Below, one piece after another: positions 1-6,871 of a stretch of 39,820 nt of DNA. The stretch comes from JAHEJX01 sp041605955 (lineage in GTDB: Bacteria > Actinomycetota > Acidimicrobiia > Spongiisociales > UBA5794). Each line of letters opens with the position of its first letter. The first letter of the stretch is position 1. Under the pieces are notes generated by a model. That model saw nothing but the letters and a program-made list of their open reading frames with translations, was not told the DNA's origin and ran no database searches. The position numbers were made by a program, and so were the translations under genes. The stretch lies in the NCBI GenBank assembly GCA_041605955.1, contig JBFIXI010000038.1:1-39820 (forward strand), written 5' to 3'.

Positions 1-1041
1 AGACTCGATCGCGGCGCCGACGGCAAGGATCGACAGTGGGGTGATCGAATCTTGCCAACCGGAGCCGAAGAGTACGGGCACGAGCGACTCCGCGATCGCC
101 CCGATGCCGATCAACGCGGGATAGGCAAGCAAGACAGTGAATCGCGCCGTGGTGAGCAGGGCCGACGACACTCTTGCGAAGTCATCGGTCATCTTGGCTA
201 ATACCGGGAACAGGACGCGCTGTGCGGCCCACGTCATCCGCTGGCGAGCCAGCGACGGCACGGTGTATGCGATGAAGTAGAAGCCCAGCGCCTCGGGCCC
301 CAGGGTGGCGCCAACGAACCAGTAGTCGACATTCTTGGACACGTATCCCATCAGTCGGGATCCCAAAACCCCGAGATTGAATCCGATTTCGCTGCGCAAC
401 TCTTCGAGCTCGAGCTCGAGACGTGGCTTGATGGGCACGGCCAACCAGAAAGCCGCCGAGGAGACCACCTGGCCTCCGATCCGGCCGAGAACGATCGACC
501 AGGCGCCCGCGTCGGTGGTCGCCGCCAGCAGGATTGCAGTGACCGCGTACACGACGTAATCGAGCATTTGGATGAGGGCGCGAGCCCGAAAGCGCAAGGC
601 GTGCCGTAGCTCAGCATCGGCGACGGTGGTCGCTGTGCCGAGAATCAGGATGACGGCCAACGCAGCGATGAGCGGCGCGGCCGCGCGATCTCCAAAAGCT
701 CCCGCCAACGGAACTGCCAACGATGCGGCGACGATCGCCGCCAGGAGGCCCAGTACCACCGAGGCCCAGAAGTAGGTCGACACGACGACGGAGGTGAGCG
801 TCGTCCTCCGCATCAACGAGGCGGCCAGACCCACTTGCGTAAAGAGTGAGAACAAGCCAACGACGATTGTGGCCACTGCGACCACTCCGTAGTCTTGCGG
901 AACCAGCAAGCGAGCCAGCGCAGCTGTGGTGGCAATCTGGCCGAGCTGCAACAAGATGCTCTCGGTTGCGGTCCACCGGCCCCCGGCGACGGCGTCTGCC
1001 CGCAGCGAACGCTCGCTCCAAGGTGACGTATCGTCAACCAC
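1..1041 (-). CDS. Polysaccharide flippase (MATE/Wzx family), C-terminus cut by window edge
   Basis: The minus strand is open from a GTG at 1041 to the left edge, giving 347 codons with no stop. The translation is very hydrophobic, with repeated membrane helices of 18-22 residues. It contains the pattern of the polysaccharide_synt / WzxC-type flippases: an N-terminal ALARLLVPQDYGVVAVA segment (about residues 40-56) and a central KNVDYWFVGATLGPEALGFY segment. Members move undecaprenyl-linked sugar units across the cytoplasmic membrane for capsule, exopolysaccharide or teichoic-type polymers. An in-frame TGA lies two codons upstream of the GTG, so the start cannot be much earlier; no good Shine-Dalgarno is visible, so the transcript may be leaderless. 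The gene diverges from the dcw cluster. Family members are usually 420-500 residues, so roughly the last quarter is missing. The family is fairly sure; the substrate is unknown. Confidence 0.82.
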   Translation of the reverse strand, partial: MVDDTSPWSERSLRADAVAGGRWTATESILLQLGQIATTAALARLLVPQDYGVVAVATIVVGLFSLFTQVGLAASLMRRTTLTSVVVSTYFWASVVLGLLAAIVAASLAVPLAGAFGDRAAAPLIAALAVILILGTATTVADAELRHALRFRARALIQMLDYVVYAVTAILLAATTDAGAWSIVLGRIGGQVVSSAAFWLAVPIKPRLELELEELRSEIGFNLGVLGSRLMGYVSKNVDYWFVGATLGPEALGFYFIAYTVPSLARQRMTWAAQRVLFPVLAKMTDDFARVSSALLTTARFTVLLAYPALIGIGAIAESLVPVLFGSGWQDSITPLSILAVGAAIES

Positions 1042-1598
1042 GGCTCAGCCGCCGGCAGAGATTGCCACCCGTCCGGCCGACCTCGCTCCCCGCCGCCCTC
1101 CGCCAACCTCGGCCGGGACACCGCGGTCGCCAGCGGGGAGCTCGACGGACGCCCACGAGGCACGCGACCGGGTGGTGCCGGGTCGCACCGCCCCAACCAT
1201 CGGATCGTCCCAGGTGACTCGTCACCGGCCCGGCCCAGCGACCGGGCAACACCCGGTTCGGGTGGTGCTCGCCACCTCGTTGACGTAGCCGACGGATGGG
1301 GTTGGATCTGACGAGAGCACTGTGACGATCCCCCTCATGACACGAAGGCGCCCTGCCGGCCTTGAGCCTGCAAGTGGCAGATGTTACCCAGGACGCATCG
1401 CAGCGAGGCGGCGCGCAACGGCCGCAGGGGACCTCTCGGGACCGGCGCAGTCCCGATCCAGCGAAGCGTGATTCCTCGGCGGGGGGAGTGCGGGTGGGCT
1501 CGGTCGAGGGGCGTGCCATGTGCCGGCCCGGCTGGCTCGCCGTGCCCCTGCGGCCGGGCGTCGAGGTCGACCGAAATGGGCCGATGGGGTAGAAGAGG

Positions 1599-1627
1599 TT
1601 GACAAGTGGCATAGAAGGGGGCAAAGT
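1599..1627 (+). promoter_or_regulatory. Probable promoter of the dcw cluster
   Basis: A perfect -35 hexamer TTGACA lies at 1599-1604. It is followed after 17 bp by CAAAGT (1622-1627), which matches the two most conserved positions of a -10 hexamer (second A, last T). The predicted transcription start is near 1634, about 40 nt before the mraZ GTG. The hexamers overlap the MraZ-box array, as expected for an autorepressed promoter. The -10 is weak, and TAGAAG at 1612-1617 is an alternative. Confidence 0.5.
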
Positions 1628-1641
1628 GGGGCCTCGTGGGA
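1606..1641 (+). promoter_or_regulatory. MraZ-box array: G-rich direct repeats with 10-bp period
   Basis: GTGGC (1606), AGGGG (1616), GTGGG (1626) and GTGGG (1636) recur at exactly 10-bp spacing, one helical turn, directly upstream of mraZ. Looser copies (ATGGG at 1576, ATGGGG at 1584) lie just before. MraZ proteins are known to bind runs of TGGG/GTGG-type boxes repeated about every 10 bp upstream of their own gene and repress the dcw operon. The match in motif, spacing and location makes this an MraZ operator with good likelihood. It overlaps the predicted -35/-10 elements. Confidence 0.72.
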
Positions 1642-1672
1642 GATGACGGACTAGCGACGGGACCGAATACGC

Positions 1673-2107
1673 GTGTTTCTCGGGGAGTACCAGCACGTTC
1701 TGGACGACAAGGGACGCGTAGTGCTGCCGCGCAAGTTCCGGGATGCTCTGGAACACGGCTGCGTGATCACCAAGGGCCAAGAGCACTGCATCTACGTGTT
1801 CACGATGGACCGGTGAAAAGAGGAGATGGCGAAGGTCGCCAAGCTGCCCCGTACCGACCGACGTGCCCGGAAATTCTCTCGCTCGTTCTTCGCGGGAGCC
1901 AGCGACCAGGCGCTCGATCGGCAAGGGCGGATCGCAATTCCAGAGAACCTGCGCAGCTACGCATCGCTCGAGAAAGAAGTGACGGTGGTCGGTGTTGCCG
2001 ACTACATCGAGATTTGGTCGACGTCGGCGTGGGAGGACGCCGCCGCCGACGCCGACGAGCTCTACGCCGGGATCGAGGAGGTGCTGAGCGAGGGCGGCGA
2101 CATCTGA
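1673..2107 (+). pseudogene. mraZ: MraZ transcriptional regulator, interrupted by an in-frame TGA at codon 48
   Basis: One frame from GTG 1673 to TGA 2105-2107 encodes a complete MraZ of 144 codons, but codon 48 (1814-1816) is TGA. The N-terminal half (FLGEYQHVLDDKGRVVLPRK) and the C-terminal half (ASDQALDRQGRIAIPENLRS) are the two SpoVT/AbrB-like beta-barrel repeats that form MraZ's DNA-binding surface. The stop falls in the linker, after FTMDR, where relatives often have Trp or another bulky residue, so TGG to TGA is the simplest change. The rest of the frame is undamaged. A possible restart is ATG 1826, giving a 93-residue product, with GAGGAG abutting it. TGA is a normal stop in neighbouring genes, so recoding of the whole genome is unlikely. 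The options are a sequencing error, a recent nonsense mutation or a split MraZ. MraZ is the repressor of the dcw operon, and its operator lies just upstream. Confidence 0.85.
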
Positions 2108-2152
2108 TGATCGTCATCGAGAAAGGAACCAACGAATCAACGAAGTCTGGCT

Positions 2153-2239
2153 CATGGTCAACCCCCCGGATGCCATCTGGAAGGCCCCTTACTCCGCCCG
2201 CTTTCAGTATGGCGCCAGCGCTCCGGGGGGTTGACCATG
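2153..2239 (+). promoter_or_regulatory. Large RNA hairpin covering the rsmH Shine-Dalgarno and start codon
   Basis: An 18-base arm CATGGTCAACCCCCCGGA (2153-2170) is repeated perfectly in inverted form at 2222-2239, ending on the G of the rsmH ATG (2237-2239). The loop pairs further: GCCAT (2172-2176) with ATGGC (2209-2213), and CTGGAAG (2177-2183) with CTTTCAG (2201-2207, one G-U). That leaves a 17-nt apical loop rich in C. In RNA this would hide the G-run at 2225-2230, the likely ribosome site, together with the start codon. A conserved mraW RNA motif, a hairpin upstream of mraW (rsmH) in Actinobacteria, has been described, and this element may belong to it; I cannot test the match here. No U-tract follows, so it is not an intrinsic terminator. 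Translational control is inference. Confidence 0.72.
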
Positions 2240-3181
2240 GATCAGACCCCAACGGGAAGGGAACGCAGCTTTCACCGGCCGGTGATGGTGGAGGAAGTGC
2301 TGTCGATCTTCCAACAGACGGCGGGCCTCATCGTCGACGCGACCTTCGGCGGGGGAGGCCACAGCCGGGCTCTGTTGGCTTCGAATCCAGAGCTACGCGT
2401 CCTCGGCATCGACCGGGATCCCGACGCGACATCACGGGTCCAGGTAGGGCTCGACGACCCGCGACTTCGCCTGGTAACGGCCAATTTCGGCGACCTGGAG
2501 AAGATTCTCGCTCGCGAGGTTCCTGATGGGGATCTTGCTGGCGCACTCTTTGATCTTGGCGTTTCCTCGCACCAGCTCGATAGTGCAAGCCGCGGTTTCT
2601 CGTATCACCGTGCGGGTCCGCTCGACATGCGAATGGGACCGGATGCAACGCACACTGCGGCCGACATCGTCAATGGCTGGTCGGCGGATGAGCTCGAAAC
2701 CATTCTGCGCGACTACGGCGAGGAGCGGTTCGCACGCAGAATCGCCCGAGCCATCGTCACAGCCCGTCCACTCGACGACACCGCCCAGCTGGCGCGGGTT
2801 GTTGCCCATGCCGTCCCCGCCGCCGCCCGCCGGCGGAAGCACCCCGCAAGACGTACCTTTCAAGCGATCCGCATCGCTGTCAATGGGGAGCTGGCGGCGC
2901 TGCGCTCCGGCCTCGATGCCGCCCTCGCCGCGCTCCGACCGGAAGGGCGCGCCGTCGTGATCTCCTATCACAGCCTCGAAGATCGCTTGGTGAAGCGGCG
3001 CTTCGCGGCCGGTAGCGCCGGATGCACGTGTCCGCCCGACCTACCCGTCTGTGCTTGTGAGACCGTGGCCGACCTGCGCTTGCTGACGCGGCGCCCGTTG
3101 CGGCCCCAACCCGAAGAAATCCAGAACAATCCACGCGCCCGCAGCGCTCTGCTGCGGGCCGTGGAGAAGGTGGCACCATGA
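2237..3181 (+). CDS. rsmH: 16S rRNA (cytosine1402-N4)-methyltransferase RsmH (MraW)
   Basis: The protein has 314 residues, normal for the family. RsmH transfers a methyl group from S-adenosylmethionine to N4 of C1402 in the 30S decoding site. The SAM-binding loop DATFGGGGHS sits at residues 34-43, with FDLGVSSHQLD near 105-115, RTFQAIRIAVNGEL near 210 and ISYHSLEDRLVKRRF near 245, all family signatures. I prefer ATG 2237 over TTG 2231 because the G-run at 2225-2230 is well spaced for it. That start is embedded in a large inverted repeat (2153-2239). The gene lies 129 bp after mraZ and overlaps ftsL by 4 bases (ATGA), as is usual at the head of dcw clusters. Confidence 0.97.
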   Translation: MDQTPTGRERSFHRPVMVEEVLSIFQQTAGLIVDATFGGGGHSRALLASNPELRVLGIDRDPDATSRVQVGLDDPRLRLVTANFGDLEKILAREVPDGDLAGALFDLGVSSHQLDSASRGFSYHRAGPLDMRMGPDATHTAADIVNGWSADELETILRDYGEERFARRIARAIVTARPLDDTAQLARVVAHAVPAAARRRKHPARRTFQAIRIAVNGELAALRSGLDAALAALRPEGRAVVISYHSLEDRLVKRRFAAGSAGCTCPPDLPVCACETVADLRLLTRRPLRPQPEEIQNNPRARSALLRAVEKVAP

Positions 3182-3573
3182 CGGCGCATCCCCTGTCCAC
3201 CGATGCTTTCGATCTGACCCGGCTGATTCCGCAGCGACATCCGGCGCGATTGCGTCCCTGGGTGGTCTTCGCCGTTGTCGTCGTGGTTGCATTCTTCGGG
3301 TTGATCTTCTCTCGAGTTGCTCTCGATCGCTCCGGCTTCGAGCTCGACGATCTGGAGAGTCAGATCGCCCTCGAGGAAGCCAAGCGACGGGATCTCTCGG
3401 TCGAGATCGCCCGCTTGCAGAATCCGGACCGCATCACCGAAATCGCCCTGACCAATGGTCTCGTCTACCCCGACGAGCGCATTGTCATCGAGGTGCCCGG
3501 CATCGACGATCGGACCTTCGATCCGGACTATCGCTGGGCCCAACTGAAGGCGGTGCTCACCGCACAGCCGTGA
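3178..3573 (+). CDS. ftsL: Cell division protein FtsL
   Basis: This 131-residue bitopic protein sits in the fixed ftsL position between rsmH and ftsI. A cytoplasmic tail of about 27 residues is followed by one membrane helix (WVVFAVVVVVAFFGLIFSRV, about 28-47). A short coiled-coil-like stretch (DDLESQIALEEAKRRDLSVE) comes next, and then the motif RLQNPDRITEIAL near 80-92, which is the typical FtsL/DivIC helix-to-conserved-block arrangement. FtsL forms a complex with FtsQ and FtsB/DivIC outside the membrane and activates FtsWI. Sequence conservation in this family is low, so the call rests on position, topology and the conserved block together. It overlaps rsmH by 4 bases. Confidence 0.86.
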   Translation: MTAHPLSTDAFDLTRLIPQRHPARLRPWVVFAVVVVVAFFGLIFSRVALDRSGFELDDLESQIALEEAKRRDLSVEIARLQNPDRITEIALTNGLVYPDERIVIEVPGIDDRTFDPDYRWAQLKAVLTAQP

Positions 3574-3596
3574 GCGTTGACCCACCGAGGAGGGTG

Positions 3597-3674
3597 ATGA
3601 CAGTGCACAGGCCGAACGCTGGCGGCCACCGCTCCCCACCCCGAGTCGCAACGGGAGCGTCCGGGGATGGCTAG
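3597..3674 (+). other. Short ORF with strong ribosome site overlapping the ftsI start
   Basis: GAGGAGGG (3587-3594) is one of the best Shine-Dalgarno sequences in the window, yet it precedes a frame of only 25 codons (ATG 3597 or, better spaced, GTG 3603). That frame ends in TAG at 3672-3674, eight bases past the first base of the ftsI ATG. The peptide is basic and proline-rich (HRPNAGGHRSPPRVATGASG). Either it is a translationally coupled leader peptide, or it is the true cytoplasmic N-terminus of FtsI put out of frame by one indel, since actinobacterial FtsI often carries such a tail. The G and C homopolymers in this stretch make a base-calling error possible. Confidence 0.45.
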
Positions 3675-5397
3675 GCGGCGCCAACCGGGTGACATGCGCC
3701 TACTCGTCCTAGGGGTGGCTTTCGTCGTGGCCTGGGTCGGGATCGGGTTTCGCCTCGTGCGCGTTCAGGGCTTCGAAGACGAGAAGTGGGCCGGGCGCGG
3801 CGAATTGCAGCGCATTCGCAACGAGGATCTGGCTGCCCCCCGGGGCACCATCTACGACCGTGATGGCGTCGAGCTCGCAGTGTCGGTCGACGCGATCACC
3901 GTGACGGTGAACCCGCAGGAGGTAGTCGACCCGAAAGGGCTGGCCCGGGCGTTGGGCCCAGTGGTCGGCGTGCCCACGTCGGTACTCCGGGAGCGGTTCA
4001 CGCGGCCCGATTCTCAGTTCGCCTACGTGGCGCGCCGCCTCGAGAGCGGGCTGGCACAGAAGGTCCGTGAGCTGGTTGACAAGATGGATGTCTCCGGGGT
4101 GTACTTCGAGGTCGAGCCCAAGCGCATCTACCCGGCAGGAGATCTGGCGGCCCAGGTGATCGGATTCGTGCGCGATGACGACATGGTGGGGCTGGAGGGG
4201 CTGGAGTGGATGTACAACGACGTCCTCGCGGGCATTCCCGGCTCGCAGATCGTGGAGCGTGATCCGTACGGCAATCCGATCCCGCAAGGCGATTTCATCG
4301 TCGATCCTGCGGTTCCGGGATCGGACCTGATCCTGACCATCGACCGAGAGATCGAGTTCGCCACTCAGCAGATCCTCGAGCAGGCGCTCGAGGATACGAA
4401 CGCCATAGCCGGCACAGTTGTCGTGCTCGATGCTACGAACGGCGAGGTGCTTGCCATGACGACTGCGCCCACGTTCGATCCCAACAATCGAGTGGGCGCT
4501 GATCCTGCCAACTTCCGCAACCGGGCCGTGACCGACGTGTACGAGCCGGGGTCGACCCTCAAAGTCGTCACGATCGCGGCCGCCCTCGAGGAGGATGTGA
4601 TATCGCCGCGGACCAAGCTGCGGGTTCCCGGCAAGCTCGAGATCGGTGACAAGGAGTACACGGACGAAGGCCGCAAGAAGGCCAGGAAGATGGCGGTATC
4701 CGAGATCGTCGCCACGTCCTCGAACATCGGCACCATCCTCATTCAAGACTTGTTGGGCAACCAACAGCATCACCGTTACTTGAGCGCCTTCGGGTTGGGC
4801 GACGTGGCATCCGGCGATTTGCCCGGAGAGGCCCGCGGACGGCTCGAGGACGTCCGTAACTGGTGCGATACCACTTGCGGGCCGTCCACCGCGATCGGAT
4901 ATCGCGTCGACGTCACTCTGCTGCAGATGGCGGCGGTGTTCGCCGCGATCGCCAACGATGGCGTCTGGGTGGAGCCGCATGTCGTGCGCGAGGTGATCTC
5001 GTCCGACGGCTCCCGGGAGAGCTTCCAGCCGACCGAGCGGCCGGTGGTCGGTGAAGAGACGGCTCACACCATGCGTCTCCTCTTGCAAGGCGTCGTGGAA
5101 TCGGGAACCGGATCGCGGGCCCGGATCGATTCATACAGCGTGGGAGGCAAAACCGGGACAACGGAGAAGTTCGTCCCCGGCGAGGGATATTCCGAGGAGG
5201 AACGCATCGCCAGCTTCATCGGCATTGCACCGATCGATGAGCCGAGAGTGGTAGTTGCGGTCGTCCTGGATTCGCCACATGGCGAGCTCGAAGACGGCTC
5301 GGATCTGCGGTTCGGGGGCGTGTCGGCCGCTCCGATATTCGCCGCCGTCGCCGAAGCTGCGCTGCATCGACTAGGGGTGCCGCCCGATGTGCGCTGA
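3667..5397 (+). CDS. ftsI: Penicillin-binding protein FtsI/PbpB (septal transpeptidase)
   Basis: The protein has 576 residues and is a class B PBP that crosslinks septal peptidoglycan with FtsW. A single membrane anchor at about residues 11-32 is followed by the PBP dimerisation region (about 50-230) and the transpeptidase domain (about 250-560). All three active-site motifs are present: S296-T-L-K299, S351-S-N353 and K495-T-G-T498. An in-frame TGA at 3598-3600, with no usable start codon before 3667, fixes ATG 3667 as the earliest start. The only ribosome site near it is weak, while a strong one serves an overlapping short ORF in another frame, so the true N-terminus may be longer (see the finding). 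It overlaps murE by 11 bases. Confidence 0.96.
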   Translation: MARRRQPGDMRLLVLGVAFVVAWVGIGFRLVRVQGFEDEKWAGRGELQRIRNEDLAAPRGTIYDRDGVELAVSVDAITVTVNPQEVVDPKGLARALGPVVGVPTSVLRERFTRPDSQFAYVARRLESGLAQKVRELVDKMDVSGVYFEVEPKRIYPAGDLAAQVIGFVRDDDMVGLEGLEWMYNDVLAGIPGSQIVERDPYGNPIPQGDFIVDPAVPGSDLILTIDREIEFATQQILEQALEDTNAIAGTVVVLDATNGEVLAMTTAPTFDPNNRVGADPANFRNRAVTDVYEPGSTLKVVTIAAALEEDVISPRTKLRVPGKLEIGDKEYTDEGRKKARKMAVSEIVATSSNIGTILIQDLLGNQQHHRYLSAFGLGDVASGDLPGEARGRLEDVRNWCDTTCGPSTAIGYRVDVTLLQMAAVFAAIANDGVWVEPHVVREVISSDGSRESFQPTERPVVGEETAHTMRLLLQGVVESGTGSRARIDSYSVGGKTGTTEKFVPGEGYSEEERIASFIGIAPIDEPRVVVAVVLDSPHGELEDGSDLRFGGVSAAPIFAAVAEAALHRLGVPPDVR

Positions 5398-6871
5398 TGC
5401 CGTAACAGCCAGCGATTTGGCGGCGGCGGTACCCGACGCAACCCCACGGCTGGTAGGCAATGACGTTGTCGTGGCCGATCTGTTCCACGACTCGCGCGAT
5501 GTCGTTCCCGGCAGCGGCTTCATCGCAATCCGCGGCGCGATATCCGAGGGGCACGACTACGCCGCCGCGGCGTGCGCCGCCGGAGCGAATCTGCTAATCG
5601 TCGACCACGAAGTGCCTCCCGCCTGCACTCAGCTCGTCATCGATGACACCCGGCGCCGCATGGCGCGGCTGGCGGCAACCGTGCACGGCAACCCGGCCAC
5701 CCGGATGAAGATGGTCGGCGTGACCGGCACCAACGGGAAGACCACCGTGACCCACATGGTGGAGTCGATCGTCAATGCCGCCGGCGGCATGCCCGGGGTC
5801 GTAGGCACGGTCGGCGCCCACGTGGCTGGCGAAGTTGTTCCGCTGGCCCGCACCACACCCGAGGCGACGGATCTCCAGCGTCTGCTGCGGGAGATGGCGG
5901 ATCGGGGTGTTGACGTCGTCGCCCTCGAAGTGTCATCGCATGCTCTGGTGCTGGGGAGGGCAGACGCCATCCTCTTTGACGTAGCGGCGTTCACCAACCT
6001 CTCCCAGGATCATCTCGACTTCCATGGAACGATGGAGGAGTACTTCGCCGCTAAAGCGGCGCTGTTCTCAGCTGAGCGGGCTCGCCACAGCGTTATCTGG
6101 GTGGATGATCCGGCGGGCCGCCGGCTGGCCGGCATGACCCCGCTGCCGGTCACCACCGTGGGCTTTGGCTCCGCCGGAACCCAGCACGTCGGCGGCGACA
6201 TCACCAGCTGGGGTCCGGACCACACGCAGCTGACAATGCATCTGAGGGCGGGGACGGTGGCGGTCCGCATTCCGCTGGGCGGGAGGTTCAATGCCGCCAA
6301 CGCGCTGCTCGCCGCCGCCGTTGCCGATCAGATCGGGATCGACGTCGCCAGCATTGTTACCGGGATCGAGGCGCTGCCTCCGGTGCCGGGCCGCTTCGAG
6401 CAGATTCCGAATGACCGCGGATTTGCGGTCGTCGTCGATTACGCCCATACCCCTGACGCAGTGGCTAGCGCGATTGCGGCCGCCGCCGAGGTGACCGAGG
6501 GTCGAGTGATCGCCATCGCCGGGGCGGCCGGCGACCGTGATCCCGCCAAGCGCGTACCCATGGGCGCCGCCGCGGCCACGGCCGACATCGCCATCATCAC
6601 CTCGGACAACCCCCGCAGCGAGGATCCGGCGGCCCTGGTCCAGCACGTGGTCGAGGGTGCCGGCGGCCTCAGCAACTCGGTGTTGGCCGAGGTCGATCGG
6701 AGGGCGGCCATTCGCCGTGCGATCAGGTTGGCTGCGCCGAGCGACATGATCTTGATCCTGGGAAAGGGACACGAGCCCTACCAAGAGTTCGCCGACGTCA
6801 CAATCGAGTTCGACGACCGGCGAGTCGCCGCCGAAGAGTTGGCCGCCCGCAGTGGAGATGGCCACCGATGA
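5387..6871 (+). CDS. murE: UDP-MurNAc-tripeptide synthetase MurE (meso-DAP adding)
   Basis: The protein has 494 residues. MurE is a cytoplasmic ATP-dependent ligase that adds the third amino acid to UDP-MurNAc-L-Ala-D-Glu. The N-terminal domain binds the UDP part (HDSRDVVPGSGFIAIRG). The ATP loop GVTGTNGKTT lies at residues 111-120, followed by the Mur central motif SQDHLDFHG. The C-terminal domain carries D407-N-P-R410, the signature that selects meso-diaminopimelate rather than lysine, so the peptidoglycan is predicted to be of DAP type. The start ATG lies inside the end of ftsI, and the stop overlaps murF by 4 bases, indicating translational coupling. Confidence 0.97.
   Translation: MCADAVTASDLAAAVPDATPRLVGNDVVVADLFHDSRDVVPGSGFIAIRGAISEGHDYAAAACAAGANLLIVDHEVPPACTQLVIDDTRRRMARLAATVHGNPATRMKMVGVTGTNGKTTVTHMVESIVNAAGGMPGVVGTVGAHVAGEVVPLARTTPEATDLQRLLREMADRGVDVVALEVSSHALVLGRADAILFDVAAFTNLSQDHLDFHGTMEEYFAAKAALFSAERARHSVIWVDDPAGRRLAGMTPLPVTTVGFGSAGTQHVGGDITSWGPDHTQLTMHLRAGTVAVRIPLGGRFNAANALLAAAVADQIGIDVASIVTGIEALPPVPGRFEQIPNDRGFAVVVDYAHTPDAVASAIAAAAEVTEGRVIAIAGAAGDRDPAKRVPMGAAAATADIAIITSDNPRSEDPAALVQHVVEGAGGLSNSVLAEVDRRAAIRRAIRLAAPSDMILILGKGHEPYQEFADVTIEFDDRRVAAEELAARSGDGHR

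Larger units (their letters stand above)
1042..1672. other. 631-bp divergent intergenic region, no convincing gene
   Basis: This gap separates the flippase gene from mraZ. Open frames here are short, overlap each other and give arginine/proline-rich translations typical of GC-rich noncoding sequence, so I call no gene. Visible structure includes an inverted repeat GGTGACTCGTCACC (1213-1226), a hairpin with 6-bp arms ACCGGG/CCCGGT around a 5-nt loop (1241-1257), and, at the right end, a TTGACA hexamer followed by a G-rich decameric repeat, listed separately. The gap must hold promoters for both directions. It is unusually long for this otherwise compact stretch. Confidence 0.6.

Noticed and set aside
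1814..1816. Genome-wide reassignment of TGA to Trp
   Set aside because: TGA terminates many genes in the window at correct positions with overlapping starts, so it is a working stop codon.
2153..2239. Intrinsic terminator or transposon remnant for the large inverted repeat
   Set aside because: There is no U-run after the right arm, which ends on a start codon. No target-site duplication flanks the arms and no transposase fragment is inside.
1636..2526. 296-codon plus-strand frame across mraZ and rsmH
   Set aside because: It overlaps two recognisable genes in another frame and gives Arg/Gly-rich sequence without domain features.
3709..5088. 459-codon open frame antisense to ftsI
   Set aside because: It is the mirror of a well-supported gene with all PBP motifs. 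Its translation is rich in His, Arg and Asp with no recognisable domain, typical of shadows in high-GC DNA.
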